Positions 45,584 through 52,917 of a DNA stretch of 64,000 nt are shown one piece after another. Position numbers and translations under genes: made by a program. The notes below the pieces were generated by a model. It had not been told where the DNA came from. It ran no database searches and worked only from the letters and a program-made list of their open reading frames with translations. The DNA comes from Paragemmobacter amnigenus. GTDB lineage: Bacteria; Pseudomonadota; Alphaproteobacteria; Rhodobacterales; Rhodobacteraceae. Position 1 is the first letter of the stretch. The number at the start of each line of letters is the position of its first letter. Location of the stretch: NCBI RefSeq assembly GCF_009908265.2, contig NZ_JAAATX020000011.1:1-64000 (forward strand), given 5' to 3'.

Positions 45584-45775
45584 TCAGTCGACCGCGTCGG
45601 TCATGGCGGTTCCGACCGCCTCGGAGCCGCCTGTGATGGCGGTTCCCATCGTCTGGCCTGCCAGCACGGCGAGGCCCACGATGAGGCCGGTCAGCACGAC
45701 CCAGTCCACCGTGACTGCGCCGTCCTCGTCCGCAAGGAAGGGCGGGGCGACGTCGTCCGTTGCGCGCTGTGCCAT
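45584..45775 (-). CDS. Flp-family type IVb pilin, second copy
   Basis: 63 residues. A 19-residue charged leader ends in Gly, then AVTVDWVVLTGLIVGLAVLAG forms the hydrophobic helix. The +5 Glu and +6 Tyr of classical Flp are Asp and Trp here. The same GAVTVDWVVLTG block is in the first copy at 45890, so these are paralogues. It is separated from the first copy by a strong terminator hairpin. Possibly a minor pilin. Its leader has a Pro-rich segment (VAPPFL), unlike the first copy. Confidence 0.85.
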   Translation of the reverse strand: MAQRATDDVAPPFLADEDGAVTVDWVVLTGLIVGLAVLAGQTMGTAITGGSEAVGTAMTDAVD

Positions 45776-45832
45776 GTTCGGCTCCGTCTCTGGGTGCGGG
45801 ACGGGGCCGGAGGGGCCGCGACCGCTTCACAT

Positions 45833-45866
45833 GTAAAGACGCGGCTGGGCTGGCCGCCCAGCCGCG
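45833..45866 (-). terminator. Strong terminator after the first Flp pilin
   Basis: Perfect 11-bp stem CGCGGCTGGGC with loop GGCCA (45840-45866 on the minus strand), followed by TCTTTACAT. It begins 24 bases downstream of the pilin stop codon and sits ahead of the second pilin and the rest of the pilus genes. Expected effect: abundant pilin mRNA, and reduced downstream machinery transcript by read-through. Confidence 0.85.
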
Positions 45867-45889
45867 TTGGCTGTCACGCGTGGTGCGGA

Positions 45890-46117
45890 TTATTCTGCAG
45901 GGGCATCGCCACCGGCATCGCCACCGGCAGCCGCGCCGCCCACGTTGTTCACCATCGTCGTGCCGACGGTGTTGGCGGCGTTGGTGATCGAGGTGCCCAT
46001 CGTCTGCGAGATCAGGAGGCCCAGACCCACGACGGCGCCGGTCAGCACCACCCAGTCAACGGTCACGGCGCCCGACTCGTCGTTCTTGAAGGACTTGAAG
46101 ATGTTCAGCAGGTTCAT
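45890..46117 (-). CDS. Flp-family type IVb major pilin
   Basis: 75 residues from MNLLNIFKSFKNDESG. Leader cleavage is expected after Gly16, giving a mature start AVTVDWVVLTGAVVGLGLLIS. The mature protein has a long C-terminal Gly/Ala/Asp tail (GGAAAGGDAGGDAPAE) not usual in short Flp pilins. A longer in-frame upstream extension has no coding character. First gene of the Tad locus, with a divergent AT-rich promoter region upstream and a terminator downstream, consistent with the major structural subunit. Confidence 0.9.
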   Translation of the reverse strand: MNLLNIFKSFKNDESGAVTVDWVVLTGAVVGLGLLISQTMGTSITNAANTVGTTMVNNVGGAAAGGDAGGDAPAE

Positions 46118-46475
46118 TTCGGTTTTCCCTAGCACAGTCTTGTTACAACCGATCCCGGCGTCTGGTGCGGTCCGTATTCGGTGCCGCTTGCCGTTCGGTA
46201 TGGGTGTATATGGCCCCTGAATCGTGGCGGCAGTTTGGACGCCATCGGGCATTTTCTGTCAGTTCGATATTTTTGCGGAAATTCGGTTAACCATCTGAAA
46301 AAGAAAGAAACTATTTTGGCCAAACCATACCTTGGAATGGGTAACACAACCTTTTGGTAATGATTTGGGCGGTTTTGCCATGTTTGCGGGGCTTGGCGAT
46401 GGCCAAACGGACGGTTTTCGGTGATACTGCGGGACGAGGCAGTTTCAGGCAGAAGCAGGAAAGGCATCCGCAGAG
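46118..46475. promoter_or_regulatory. Divergent AT-rich promoter region of the Tad locus
   Basis: 358 bases between the pilin gene and the lytic transglycosylase, distinctly AT-rich at 46240-46400 against a GC-rich background. TTAACCAT at 46287-46294 lies within the palindrome GGTTAACC and resembles a CtrA half-site. AT runs nearby (AAAAAGAAAGAAACTATTTT) could carry promoters for both directions. No gene is seen. Confidence 0.45.
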
Positions 46476-47351
46476 ATGCGAGTCCGTTCGGGATTCGGGG
46501 TGGCGCTGGCCTTGGTGCTGGTGCCGGTCGTGGCGGTGGCAGAGGGCCTGCCGCCCGAGCGCGATTTTTCCTTCAGGCGTGTGAAGGTGGGCGAGGCCCT
46601 GCCGGGGCGGCGGATCACGGTGCAGATCGATCCGGCCGAACAGGCGCGGATGCTGGCGGCGCTGCCCAAGGCGGGGCCGGCGAGCGTGCCTGTCGCGCTG
46701 CCGCCGGTCGGGCCGGTGGAGGACCGCCCGCAGGGACCGGTCCCGAGCGCGCCGGCCACCTATGGCTGGTTCTGGGAGGCGGTGGCGCCGGGGATCGCGG
46801 AGATCTCGGGCCGGTTTCCCGCGGCGATGGCGGCGCTGTCGCAGGGGCCCGAAGGCGCGCAGGTCGTGGCGCCGCGGTTGCAGGACATGCAGCGGCTGGC
46901 GGATCGCTGGGGGACCGAGTTGCTGAAGGCCACGGTGGGGACGGAAGTGTCGCCCGCGCTGGCGCTGGCGGTGATGGCGACCGAAAGCGCGGGGCGCGAG
47001 GATGCGGAAAGTTCGGCGGGGGCGCAGGGGTTGATGCAGCTGATCCCCGCGACGGCCGAGCGGTTCGGGGTGGCCGATGCGATGGACCCCGTGCAGAACA
47101 TCCGCGGCGGGGTGGCCTATCTGGACTGGCTGATGAAGCATTTCGACCGCGACCCGATCATGGTGATCGCCGCCTATAATGCGGGCGAGGGGGCGGTGCG
47201 GGCCAATCGTGGCGTGCCGCCCTATGCCGAGACGCGGGATTACGTGCCCAAGGTTCTGGCGGCGTGGCAGGTGGCGCAGGGGCTGTGCCTGACCCCGCCC
47301 GAGGTGGTGAGCGATCCTTGCGTGTTCCGCGTGATTTCGGCGAGCAATTGA
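46476..47351 (+). CDS. Lytic transglycosylase (SLT domain)
   Basis: 291 residues. Sec signal peptide (VALALVLVPVVAVAEG), then a C-terminal SLT fold with catalytic Glu near residue 170 (MATESAGRE), GAQGLMQLIPATAERFG and IAAYNAGEGAV. Cleaves peptidoglycan glycan strands; next to a pilus locus it could open the wall for the pilus, although separate regulation is equally possible. Divergent from the pilin gene. Two Cys pairs near the C-terminus (LCLTPPE, DPCVFR) may form a disulfide. Confidence 0.92.
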   Translation: MRVRSGFGVALALVLVPVVAVAEGLPPERDFSFRRVKVGEALPGRRITVQIDPAEQARMLAALPKAGPASVPVALPPVGPVEDRPQGPVPSAPATYGWFWEAVAPGIAEISGRFPAAMAALSQGPEGAQVVAPRLQDMQRLADRWGTELLKATVGTEVSPALALAVMATESAGREDAESSAGAQGLMQLIPATAERFGVADAMDPVQNIRGGVAYLDWLMKHFDRDPIMVIAAYNAGEGAVRANRGVPPYAETRDYVPKVLAAWQVAQGLCLTPPEVVSDPCVFRVISASN

Positions 47352-47355
47352 GGGG

Positions 47356-47379
47356 GGCGGGGTGAACCCCGCCCTACGG
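47356..47379. repeat. GGCGGGGTGAACCCCGCC palindrome, copy 1
   Basis: A 24-base sequence (the palindrome followed by CTACGG) five bases after the transglycosylase stop and nine before the convergent GNAT stop. An identical copy is at 59201-59224, also just after a stop. Likely a hairpin that ends transcripts of both genes. Confidence 0.8.
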
Positions 47380-47387
47380 TCGCGGCA

Positions 47388-47675
47388 TCAGACGGCGAAG
47401 GCGTCGGCCCATTCGGGGTGCTTCTTTCTTTGCGCGTTGACGAAGGGGCAGAGCGGCATGATGCGGACGCCTTCCGTGCGGGCATCCTCGACCATCCGCG
47501 TGACGAGGGCCGCGCCCGCGCCGGTGCCGCGAAAGGCGTCGGGGACGCCGGTGTGGTCGGCGATGATCAGGGTGGGGGAGGTGACGGAGTAGGTGAGTTC
47601 CGCCTCGTGTCCGTCCAGACGGATGACGTAGCGGCCCTTGGTGGCCCCGTGTTCGCGGGTGACGGTGTGGGTCAT
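47388..47675 (-). CDS. GNAT-like N-acetyltransferase (small, YidJ-type)
   Basis: 95 residues from MTHTVTREHGATKG. Pattern VPDAFRGTGAGAALVTRMVEDAR is the acetyl-CoA binding segment, and IMPLCPFVNAQRKKHPEW matches the C-terminal 'CPFV..YI..HPE' end seen in the small GCN5-related group of about 90-100 residues. The substrate is unknown. An upstream in-frame ATG at 47717 is less likely, as it lies in repeat DNA. Convergent with the transglycosylase gene. Confidence 0.85.
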   Translation of the reverse strand: MTHTVTREHGATKGRYVIRLDGHEAELTYSVTSPTLIIADHTGVPDAFRGTGAGAALVTRMVEDARTEGVRIMPLCPFVNAQRKKHPEWADAFAV

Positions 47676-47697
47676 CGCGGGCTCCGGCTTGGGCGTC

Positions 47698-47756
47698 GGA
47701 TGGGCAGGATTGTCCATCCCGCGGGGGGGATGGCGGATGGGCAGGATTGCCCATCC
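47698..47756. repeat. Two tandem 22-base hairpins between scoB and the GNAT gene
   Basis: GGATGGGCAGGATTGTCCAT followed by CC at 47698-47719, and a near-identical copy with a perfect 8-bp stem at 47735-47756. Both fold, 8-bp arms with six-base loops, seven bases past the CoA-transferase B stop. Probably a transcription-end or stability structure. Confidence 0.7.
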
Positions 47757-47762
47757 TGCGGG

Positions 47763-48392
47763 TCAATTCACCAGCGTCGCCTCGGTTGCGGCGCGGAGGT
47801 CGGCGTCCGTCACGCCATCGGCGAGTTCGACGATCCTCAGCCCGCCGGGGACGACGTCGAGCACGCCGAGATTGGTGATGATGCGGTTGACCACGCCCTG
47901 ACCGGTGAGGGGGAGGGTGCATTGCTTGAGCACCTTGGATTCACCGTGTTTCGAGGTGTGGTCCATCACCACGACCACGCGGCCCACGCCGGCCACAAGG
48001 TCCATCGCGCCGCCCATGCCCTTGACCAGCTTGCCGGGGATCATCCAGTTCGCCAGATCGCCATTCTCGGCCACTTCCATCGCGCCGAGGATCGCCATGG
48101 CGATCTTGCCGCCGCGGATCATGGCGAAGGAGGTGGCGCTGTCGAAGAAGGCGGTCTGCGGCAGTTCGGTGATGGTCTGCTTGCCTGCGTTGATCAGGTC
48201 GGGGTCTTCCTCGCCCTCATAGGGGAAGGGTCCCATGCCGAGCATGCCGTTTTCGGATTGCAGCGTGACCGAGACGCCTTCGGGGATGTAGTTCGCCACG
48301 AGCGTCGGGATGCCGATGCCGAGGTTGACATACCAGCCGTCCTGAAGTTCCTGCGCGGCCCGCGCCGCCATCTGGTTACGATCCCACGGCAT
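47763..48392 (-). CDS. 3-oxoacid CoA-transferase subunit B
   Basis: 209 residues. Transfers CoA from succinyl-CoA to acetoacetate or a similar 3-oxoacid. The catalytic Glu lies in SENGMLGMGP (Glu47), and GGKIAMAILGAMEVAENGDLANW is typical of the beta subunit. Its start overlaps the subunit A stop by one base (TGATG), so the pair forms one translation unit. Succinyl-CoA versus acetyl-CoA donor use cannot be told apart from this sequence. Confidence 0.93.
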   Translation of the reverse strand: MPWDRNQMAARAAQELQDGWYVNLGIGIPTLVANYIPEGVSVTLQSENGMLGMGPFPYEGEEDPDLINAGKQTITELPQTAFFDSATSFAMIRGGKIAMAILGAMEVAENGDLANWMIPGKLVKGMGGAMDLVAGVGRVVVVMDHTSKHGESKVLKQCTLPLTGQGVVNRIITNLGVLDVVPGGLRIVELADGVTDADLRAATEATLVN

Positions 48393-49096
48393 CAGACGGA
48401 CTCCTTCTTCCGAACGGTGCGCTGTTCGATGCGCTTTTCATGTTCGCCTTGCACGATGCGGTGGACATAGATGCCGGGCAGGTGGATCGCGTCGGGGTCC
48501 AATGACCCAAGGGGGACGATCTCTTCGACCTCCACCACGCAGAGCTTGCCGCAGGTGGCGGCGGGCGGGTTGAAGTTGCGGGCGGTCTTGCGGAAGACGA
48601 GGTTGCCCGAGGGGTCGGCCTTCCATGCCTTGACGATGGACAGGTCGGCGACGATGGCGCGTTCGAGGATGTAGGTCTTGCCGTCGAAGTCCTTGTGCTC
48701 CTTGCCCTCGGCGATGACGGTGCCGACACCGGTGCGGGTGTAGAAGCCGGGAATGCCCGCCCCGCCCGCGCGCATGCGTTCGGCGAGGGTGCCTTGGGGG
48801 TTGAATTCGAGTTCAAGCTCGCCCGACAGGTATTGCCGCATGAATTCGGCGTTCTCGCCCACATAGGAGGAGATCATCTTCTTCACCTGGCGGCTTTCCA
48901 GCAGGACGCCCAGACCGAAGCCGTCGACGCCCGCATTGTTCGAGGCGACGGTGAGGTCTTTGGTCCCCGCCTTGCGGATGGCCGCGATCAGGAGTTCGGG
49001 AATCCCGCAAAGGCCGAAGCCCCCCGAGGCGATGGTCATGCCGTCGAACAGCACGCCCTCCAGCGCGGCTTCGGCGCTGGGATAGACTTTCTTCAT
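48392..49096 (-). CDS. 3-oxoacid CoA-transferase subunit A
   Basis: 234 residues from [15 protein letters not shown]. The glycine-rich [10 protein letters not shown] near residue 30 and [11 protein letters not shown] are the alpha-subunit signatures. Pairs with subunit B in ketone body or short-chain fatty acid use, linked to polyhydroxybutyrate turnover in relatives. An upstream in-frame ATG 24 codons earlier was rejected because the stretch does not match the family start. GGGGGAGATC precedes the chosen ATG. Confidence 0.93.
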   Translation of the reverse strand: MKKVYPSAEAALEGVLFDGMTIASGGFGLCGIPELLIAAIRKAGTKDLTVASNNAGVDGFGLGVLLESRQVKKMISSYVGENAEFMRQYLSGELELEFNPQGTLAERMRAGGAGIPGFYTRTGVGTVIAEGKEHKDFDGKTYILERAIVADLSIVKAWKADPSGNLVFRKTARNFNPPAATCGKLCVVEVEEIVPLGSLDPDAIHLPGIYVHRIVQGEHEKRIEQRTVRKKESV

Positions 49097-49181
49097 GGGT
49101 TCGATCTCCCCCCGCAAACTCTCGGGCGACATATGGAACCGGGGCGCGCGGGCTGTCAATCGCCGCACCGCGGCGAAATGG

Positions 49182-49853
49182 TCAGCGGGTGGCGGTGAGG
49201 AGGGGCGTGCCCTCGGCCGATTGCAGGACCAGCGCGCCGTTGGGGGTGATGTCGAAGCGGGCGGTGGCGGCGAAGGCGGCGAAGACAGCCTGTTCGGTTT
49301 CCATCAGCGGGGCGGGGCAGGCCATGCGGGTGGCGCCGGTATCGCCGATCGACAGCCCCTCGCCCGTCAGGCTGTAGCTGCCGATATAGCTGTTGCAGCC
49401 GGATTTGCCGATCAGGCGACCGTCGAGGAAGGACAGGGTGACGGTGGCCCCTTCGGGCAGGGGGGCGCCGTTCAGGGCGGTGGCGGTCCAGTCACCGGCA
49501 AGGACGGCGTCGCTGTCGCCCGCGCAGCCCGCAAGGTTGGTCGAGGCGCGGGCGAGGGTGGCGGTGTGGGGGTAGAGCATCCCCGACATGTCATCGCGGC
49601 AGAGCGCGGGGTCGATGCGGAGGGTGAAGTCGGTGGTGGTCAGGATCAGGCTGCCGCCGTCGGTTGCCTGCGTGAAGGGAAGCGCCTGCAGGGTGCCCTT
49701 GCCTTCGGGTTCCGAGAGGCGGAGGCCGTCTGCCGTGGCCTCGACCGACCAGAAGGGTTCGTTGCCGCGGGCGGTGAGGGGAAGGGTGATGTCCTGCGCC
49801 ACGGCGGGGGCGGCGGTGGCGAGAAGAAGGGCAAGGGAAATGGATCGGGTCAT
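49182..49853 (-). CDS. META-domain secreted protein
   Basis: 223 residues from [21 protein letters not shown], a clean Sec signal peptide. Residues 24-120 have a beta-rich COG3650-like domain ([18 protein letters not shown]), and residues 125-223 a META/HslJ-like domain ([49 protein letters not shown]). The conserved GCN and MAC cysteines are present. A periplasmic protein of unknown function; META domains are associated with stress and motility traits. A longer upstream frame lacks a signal peptide at its start and was rejected. Confidence 0.87.
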   Translation of the reverse strand: MTRSISLALLLATAAPAVAQDITLPLTARGNEPFWSVEATADGLRLSEPEGKGTLQALPFTQATDGGSLILTTTDFTLRIDPALCRDDMSGMLYPHTATLARASTNLAGCAGDSDAVLAGDWTATALNGAPLPEGATVTLSFLDGRLIGKSGCNSYIGSYSLTGEGLSIGDTGATRMACPAPLMETEQAVFAAFAATARFDITPNGALVLQSAEGTPLLTATR

Positions 49854-50278
49854 GGCGGAAACCTCCGTTAAATCGCGGGCAGGATAGGGCGGATGGCAGG
49901 TTTCGCCCAGTGTTTTGCAGGGCACCCCGACCGGAGCCCCGACCGGGCCCCGACCGGAGCCTTGCCACGGGGCCTGCGCGGCAGCGGGCATTGCGGACCG
50001 CCTGCCGCACCGGAAAAGGCGCGCACCCCGTCCTTTGATCTGACCGACAGGTATGAAAACCTTACCGAAAGGTGCAAAAACCCCACCTGCCCGCGCCGTG
50101 CTGACCATTGGTCAGGTTCAATCCGCGGCGGTTCGGACATCTATATGGCACCGCTGCAAGCGGTTGCAGTCAAGGCAGCGGGGAGCGCACGGTTGGACGG
50201 GCGGACGGGGCGGCAGGACGGGCACAGGCGGCGCGGCGCGCGGTTCGCGCGGTCGGGCTGCATGGGCAGGTGCGGGCG
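49854..50278. other. Intergenic stretch with a short tandem repeat
   Basis: 425 bases between the META-domain gene and the EAL gene. It contains three tandem copies of CCCCGACCGGAG (11-12 bases each, the middle one a base shorter) at 49925-49959 and a CTGACC-ATT-GGTCAG palindrome near 50101. It has no gene: the open frame leading into the EAL gene lacks a plausible start here. The promoter of the EAL gene is presumed to lie within. Confidence 0.5.
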
Positions 50279-51034
50279 ATGATGACGGGTGTGCATCAGG
50301 CGCGGGGCGAGATCCTGCTGGAAGGACGTCCCGTGCAGCCCATCTATTTCACGCAGGAAGTGTCGGACCTGAGTTCCAGCCATGTGATGGCCGTCGAGAC
50401 GCTGTTGCGCTTTCTGGATGCCGATGGGATTGTGCACCATTTCACCCGCATCACCGACACGCCCGAGGCGCTGGAGCTGGACCCTGTGCTGCGTCCCCTG
50501 TTCAGTGCGGCAAAGATGGCGGCGGCGCGGGCGCTGTTCCGGCATGGCTATAAATACGTGGGTTTCAACATCTCGCTCGCCCATCTGGCGGACCTTGACT
50601 GGGTCCGCGATGCCGAGGCGATGTGCGCGCAGGTGCAGCGCGAGTTTCCGGGCCATGGCGTGGTGTTCGAGATCCTCGAGCACGAGCAGCCGGACGGGGC
50701 GGCGCAGGAGGCGCTGGATCTGGCCTTTGACCAGTTGCGGGCGCTGGGGGCGACGTTCGCGATTGACGATTTCGGAAAGCTTGGGTCTTCGGTGCTGCGC
50801 CTGTGCCGGTTGCAGCCGGAATATGTGAAGTTCGACCGGTCGCTGGTCGAGGTCATTGCGCAGTCAGATTTCTCGCATTCCATGGTGAAGGCGATCGTGG
50901 CGCAATGCCAGCAGCACGGCATTTCGGTCATCGCCGAAGGGGTGGAGACGGCGGCGATGTCGCGGCTGTGGGAAGGGCTGAACGTGACCTTGCAGCAGGG
51001 CTATCATTTCGACCGGCCGCGCCGTCGCCCCTGA
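50279..51034 (+). CDS. EAL-domain protein (c-di-GMP phosphodiesterase-like), non-canonical EAL motif
   Basis: 251 residues from MMTGVHQARGEILLEG; the start is uncertain because no strong ribosome binding site is visible. The fold is clearly EAL: FEILEHEQPDG, IDDFGKLGSS and KFDRSLVEVIAQ in order, then VIAEGVETAAMSRLW and QQGYHFDRP. The first motif is ETLLRF instead of EALLRF. The metal and catalytic acids (Glu, Asn, Glu, Asp-Asp, Lys, Glu, Gln) appear kept. It has no GGDEF or sensor domain. Could be an active phosphodiesterase or a c-di-GMP binding effector. Confidence 0.85.
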   Translation: MMTGVHQARGEILLEGRPVQPIYFTQEVSDLSSSHVMAVETLLRFLDADGIVHHFTRITDTPEALELDPVLRPLFSAAKMAAARALFRHGYKYVGFNISLAHLADLDWVRDAEAMCAQVQREFPGHGVVFEILEHEQPDGAAQEALDLAFDQLRALGATFAIDDFGKLGSSVLRLCRLQPEYVKFDRSLVEVIAQSDFSHSMVKAIVAQCQQHGISVIAEGVETAAMSRLWEGLNVTLQQGYHFDRPRRRP

Positions 51035-51095
51035 TGGCCGGCATGGCGTGCTTTCCTTGCCGCTGCGGGTAGGCTAGGAACGGCGCGCCCGCCTT

Positions 51096-51181
51096 GCCCG
51101 CGTGGTGGAATGGTAGACACAGGGGACTTAAAATCCCTAGGCCGGAAGGCCGTGCCGGTTCGAGTCCGGCCGCGGGCACCA
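51096..51181 (+). tRNA. tRNA-Leu (anticodon UAA)
   Basis: Full-length class II tRNA with acceptor GCCCGCG/CGCGGGC, discriminator A and genomic CCA. The anticodon loop CTTAAAA gives TAA, and the long variable arm (GGCCGGAAGGCC-type) supports Leu. No integrase gene is adjacent, although tRNA genes are common integration sites. Confidence 0.95.
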
Positions 51182-51327
51182 GATCGCCCTGCCGGAAGGG
51201 CCGGTTAATCTACTTTAACATTTTTTGCGTCCCTGTTCCTTCGGGAACGGGGTGTGGAGGTCCGTTCGGGCATCCTTCGCCATGGCCCGTCGCAGGATGC
51301 GGCAGGGCGGGGCGCGGGGGTGTGAAG

Positions 51328-52317
51328 ATGGGGCAGGGCGGGGCGGGGCGGAGGTCCGGCGACGGACATGTGGCGCGGCGGGTTTCGGGGCTGGTGCTTG
51401 TGATGCTGGCGGCGGCGCTCTGGGCTACGGTGGGGGTGGCGAGCGAGCTTTTTCCCAAGGGGCGGGCGATTCCCGACGAGGTTTACGGCTTTGTCCGCAC
51501 CGCCATCGCGGGGCCTGCGCTGCTTTTGTGCGCGCTGGTGGCAGGCGGGGCGGGGCAGATACGCCCGAGGGCGGGCAGTGTGCGGGGGTTCCTTGTCTTT
51601 GGCCTGTGCTGTGCGTTGTTCCAGATCGGCCTGTTCCGCAGCTTTACCTATCTGGGTGTGACGGTGACGGTGTTTCTGACCGTGTGCCTGCCGCCGGTGA
51701 TCGCGGTGGGATGGTCGCTGCTGCGCCGGACCGAGCGGCCGTCGCGCGACCTTTTGGCCGCGATGGGGCTGGCGGTTGTCGGGTTGGCGGCCTTTGTCCT
51801 GCCGGTCGATACGGGCGGGGCCGGTGGCGGGATGGCGAGCGGGGTTGGGCCGGGTCTGGCGTTTTCGGTCATGGCCTCGGTCGCCTTTGTGGCCATGTCG
51901 CATGCCGGTCGGGCGCTGTGCGCGGAGCATAGGCCACTGTTGGTCGCGGGGCTGGGGCTTAGTCTGACGGCGGTCGTTCTGGCCCCTGTCGCGGTGGTCA
52001 TGTGGCCCGCGGCTTGGGGCTGGGCGGGCGTGGCGCGGGTCGATTGGCGCGATGCGGGGATGCTGGTCTACCTTGGTCTGGTGCCGACGGCTTTGGCCTA
52101 TCTGTGCTATTGCAGCGGGATGGCGCGGTGCCGGTCGGCCGTGGCGGGGCTGGTCGCGTCGATGATCGAGCCCGCGGTGGCGGCGGGACTGGCTTTCCTG
52201 TTCCTGCGCGAGGTGCTGGGTCTGTGGGAAGTGGCGGGCTGTGTCCTGCTGTTCTTCGCCATGCTGGTGCTGTGGCTGTATGATGTGCCCGCATCGCAAC
52301 GGCGTACGGTGGCGTGA
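51328..52317 (+). CDS. DMT-superfamily exporter (EamA family)
   Basis: 329 residues from ATG 51328 (GTG 51322 adds two). Ten hydrophobic segments fit the EamA 10-helix layout: [20 protein letters not shown] starts the first repeat, and [21 protein letters not shown] plus [21 protein letters not shown] the second. Transports an unknown small metabolite. Lies downstream of tRNA-Leu and converges with the Lrp-type regulator gene. Confidence 0.88.
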   Translation: MGQGGAGRRSGDGHVARRVSGLVLVMLAAALWATVGVASELFPKGRAIPDEVYGFVRTAIAGPALLLCALVAGGAGQIRPRAGSVRGFLVFGLCCALFQIGLFRSFTYLGVTVTVFLTVCLPPVIAVGWSLLRRTERPSRDLLAAMGLAVVGLAAFVLPVDTGGAGGGMASGVGPGLAFSVMASVAFVAMSHAGRALCAEHRPLLVAGLGLSLTAVVLAPVAVVMWPAAWGWAGVARVDWRDAGMLVYLGLVPTALAYLCYCSGMARCRSAVAGLVASMIEPAVAAGLAFLFLREVLGLWEVAGCVLLFFAMLVLWLYDVPASQRRTVA

Positions 52318-52352
52318 GGCCCCGCCGTCGCGGGACGGATCGGGGCGGGCGG

Positions 52353-52814
52353 TTAGAAGCTTTCCTTCACCGCCTCCATCGCGACATAGGTGGAGGTGGA
52401 GGCGACATGGGGCAGGGCGCTGATGCGTTCGGCAAGGACGCGGCGGTAGTCCTGGATGTCTGCCGTGCGGACCTTGAGCAGGTAGTCGAAGCGCGAGGCG
52501 ATCATATGGCACTGTTCCACCTCGGGCACGGCGAGGATGGCCTTGTTGAAGGCCTGAAGCGCGGCCTCGCGCGTGTCGGAGAGCCGCACCTCGACGAAGG
52601 CGACATGGGCCTGACCCATGCGGATGGGGTCCAGAAGTGCGCGGTAACCGGTGATGACGCCGGTTTCTTCCAGCCGTTTGAGCCGCGCCTGCGTGGGCGA
52701 TTTCGACAGGCCGATGCGGCGGGCGAGTTCGGTCGCGCTGATGCGGCCTTCGGTCGAGAGGGTGCGCAGGATCGCTTCGTCGAAGCGGTCGAGGGGGACG
52801 CGGTCGTTTGGCAT
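52353..52814 (-). CDS. Lrp/AsnC-family regulator, divergent from putA
   Basis: 153 residues. N-terminal helix-turn-helix (LDRFDEAILRTLSTEGRISATELARRIGLSKSPTQARL), C-terminal RAM ligand-binding domain (VAFVEVRLSDTREAAL). Located head to head with putA, 103 bases apart. This is the standard arrangement for a proline-responsive activator, often named PutR in alphaproteobacteria. Ligand and binding site cannot be read here. Ends with MEAVKESF. Confidence 0.93.
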   Translation of the reverse strand: MPNDRVPLDRFDEAILRTLSTEGRISATELARRIGLSKSPTQARLKRLEETGVITGYRALLDPIRMGQAHVAFVEVRLSDTREAALQAFNKAILAVPEVEQCHMIASRFDYLLKVRTADIQDYRRVLAERISALPHVASTSTYVAMEAVKESF

Positions 52815-52917
52815 GGCAAATCACCGGAATGCGGGCGGAATGGGCGGTCTTTGGTCGATCTTCGGGAGGATTGACCGGCTGATCTGCGGTATCATGGGAC
52901 AAATAGGAGATAAAGCC

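Noticed and set aside
51096-51181. tRNA-Leu as a genomic island attachment site
   Set aside because: No integrase, duplicated tRNA end or composition change is visible on either side.
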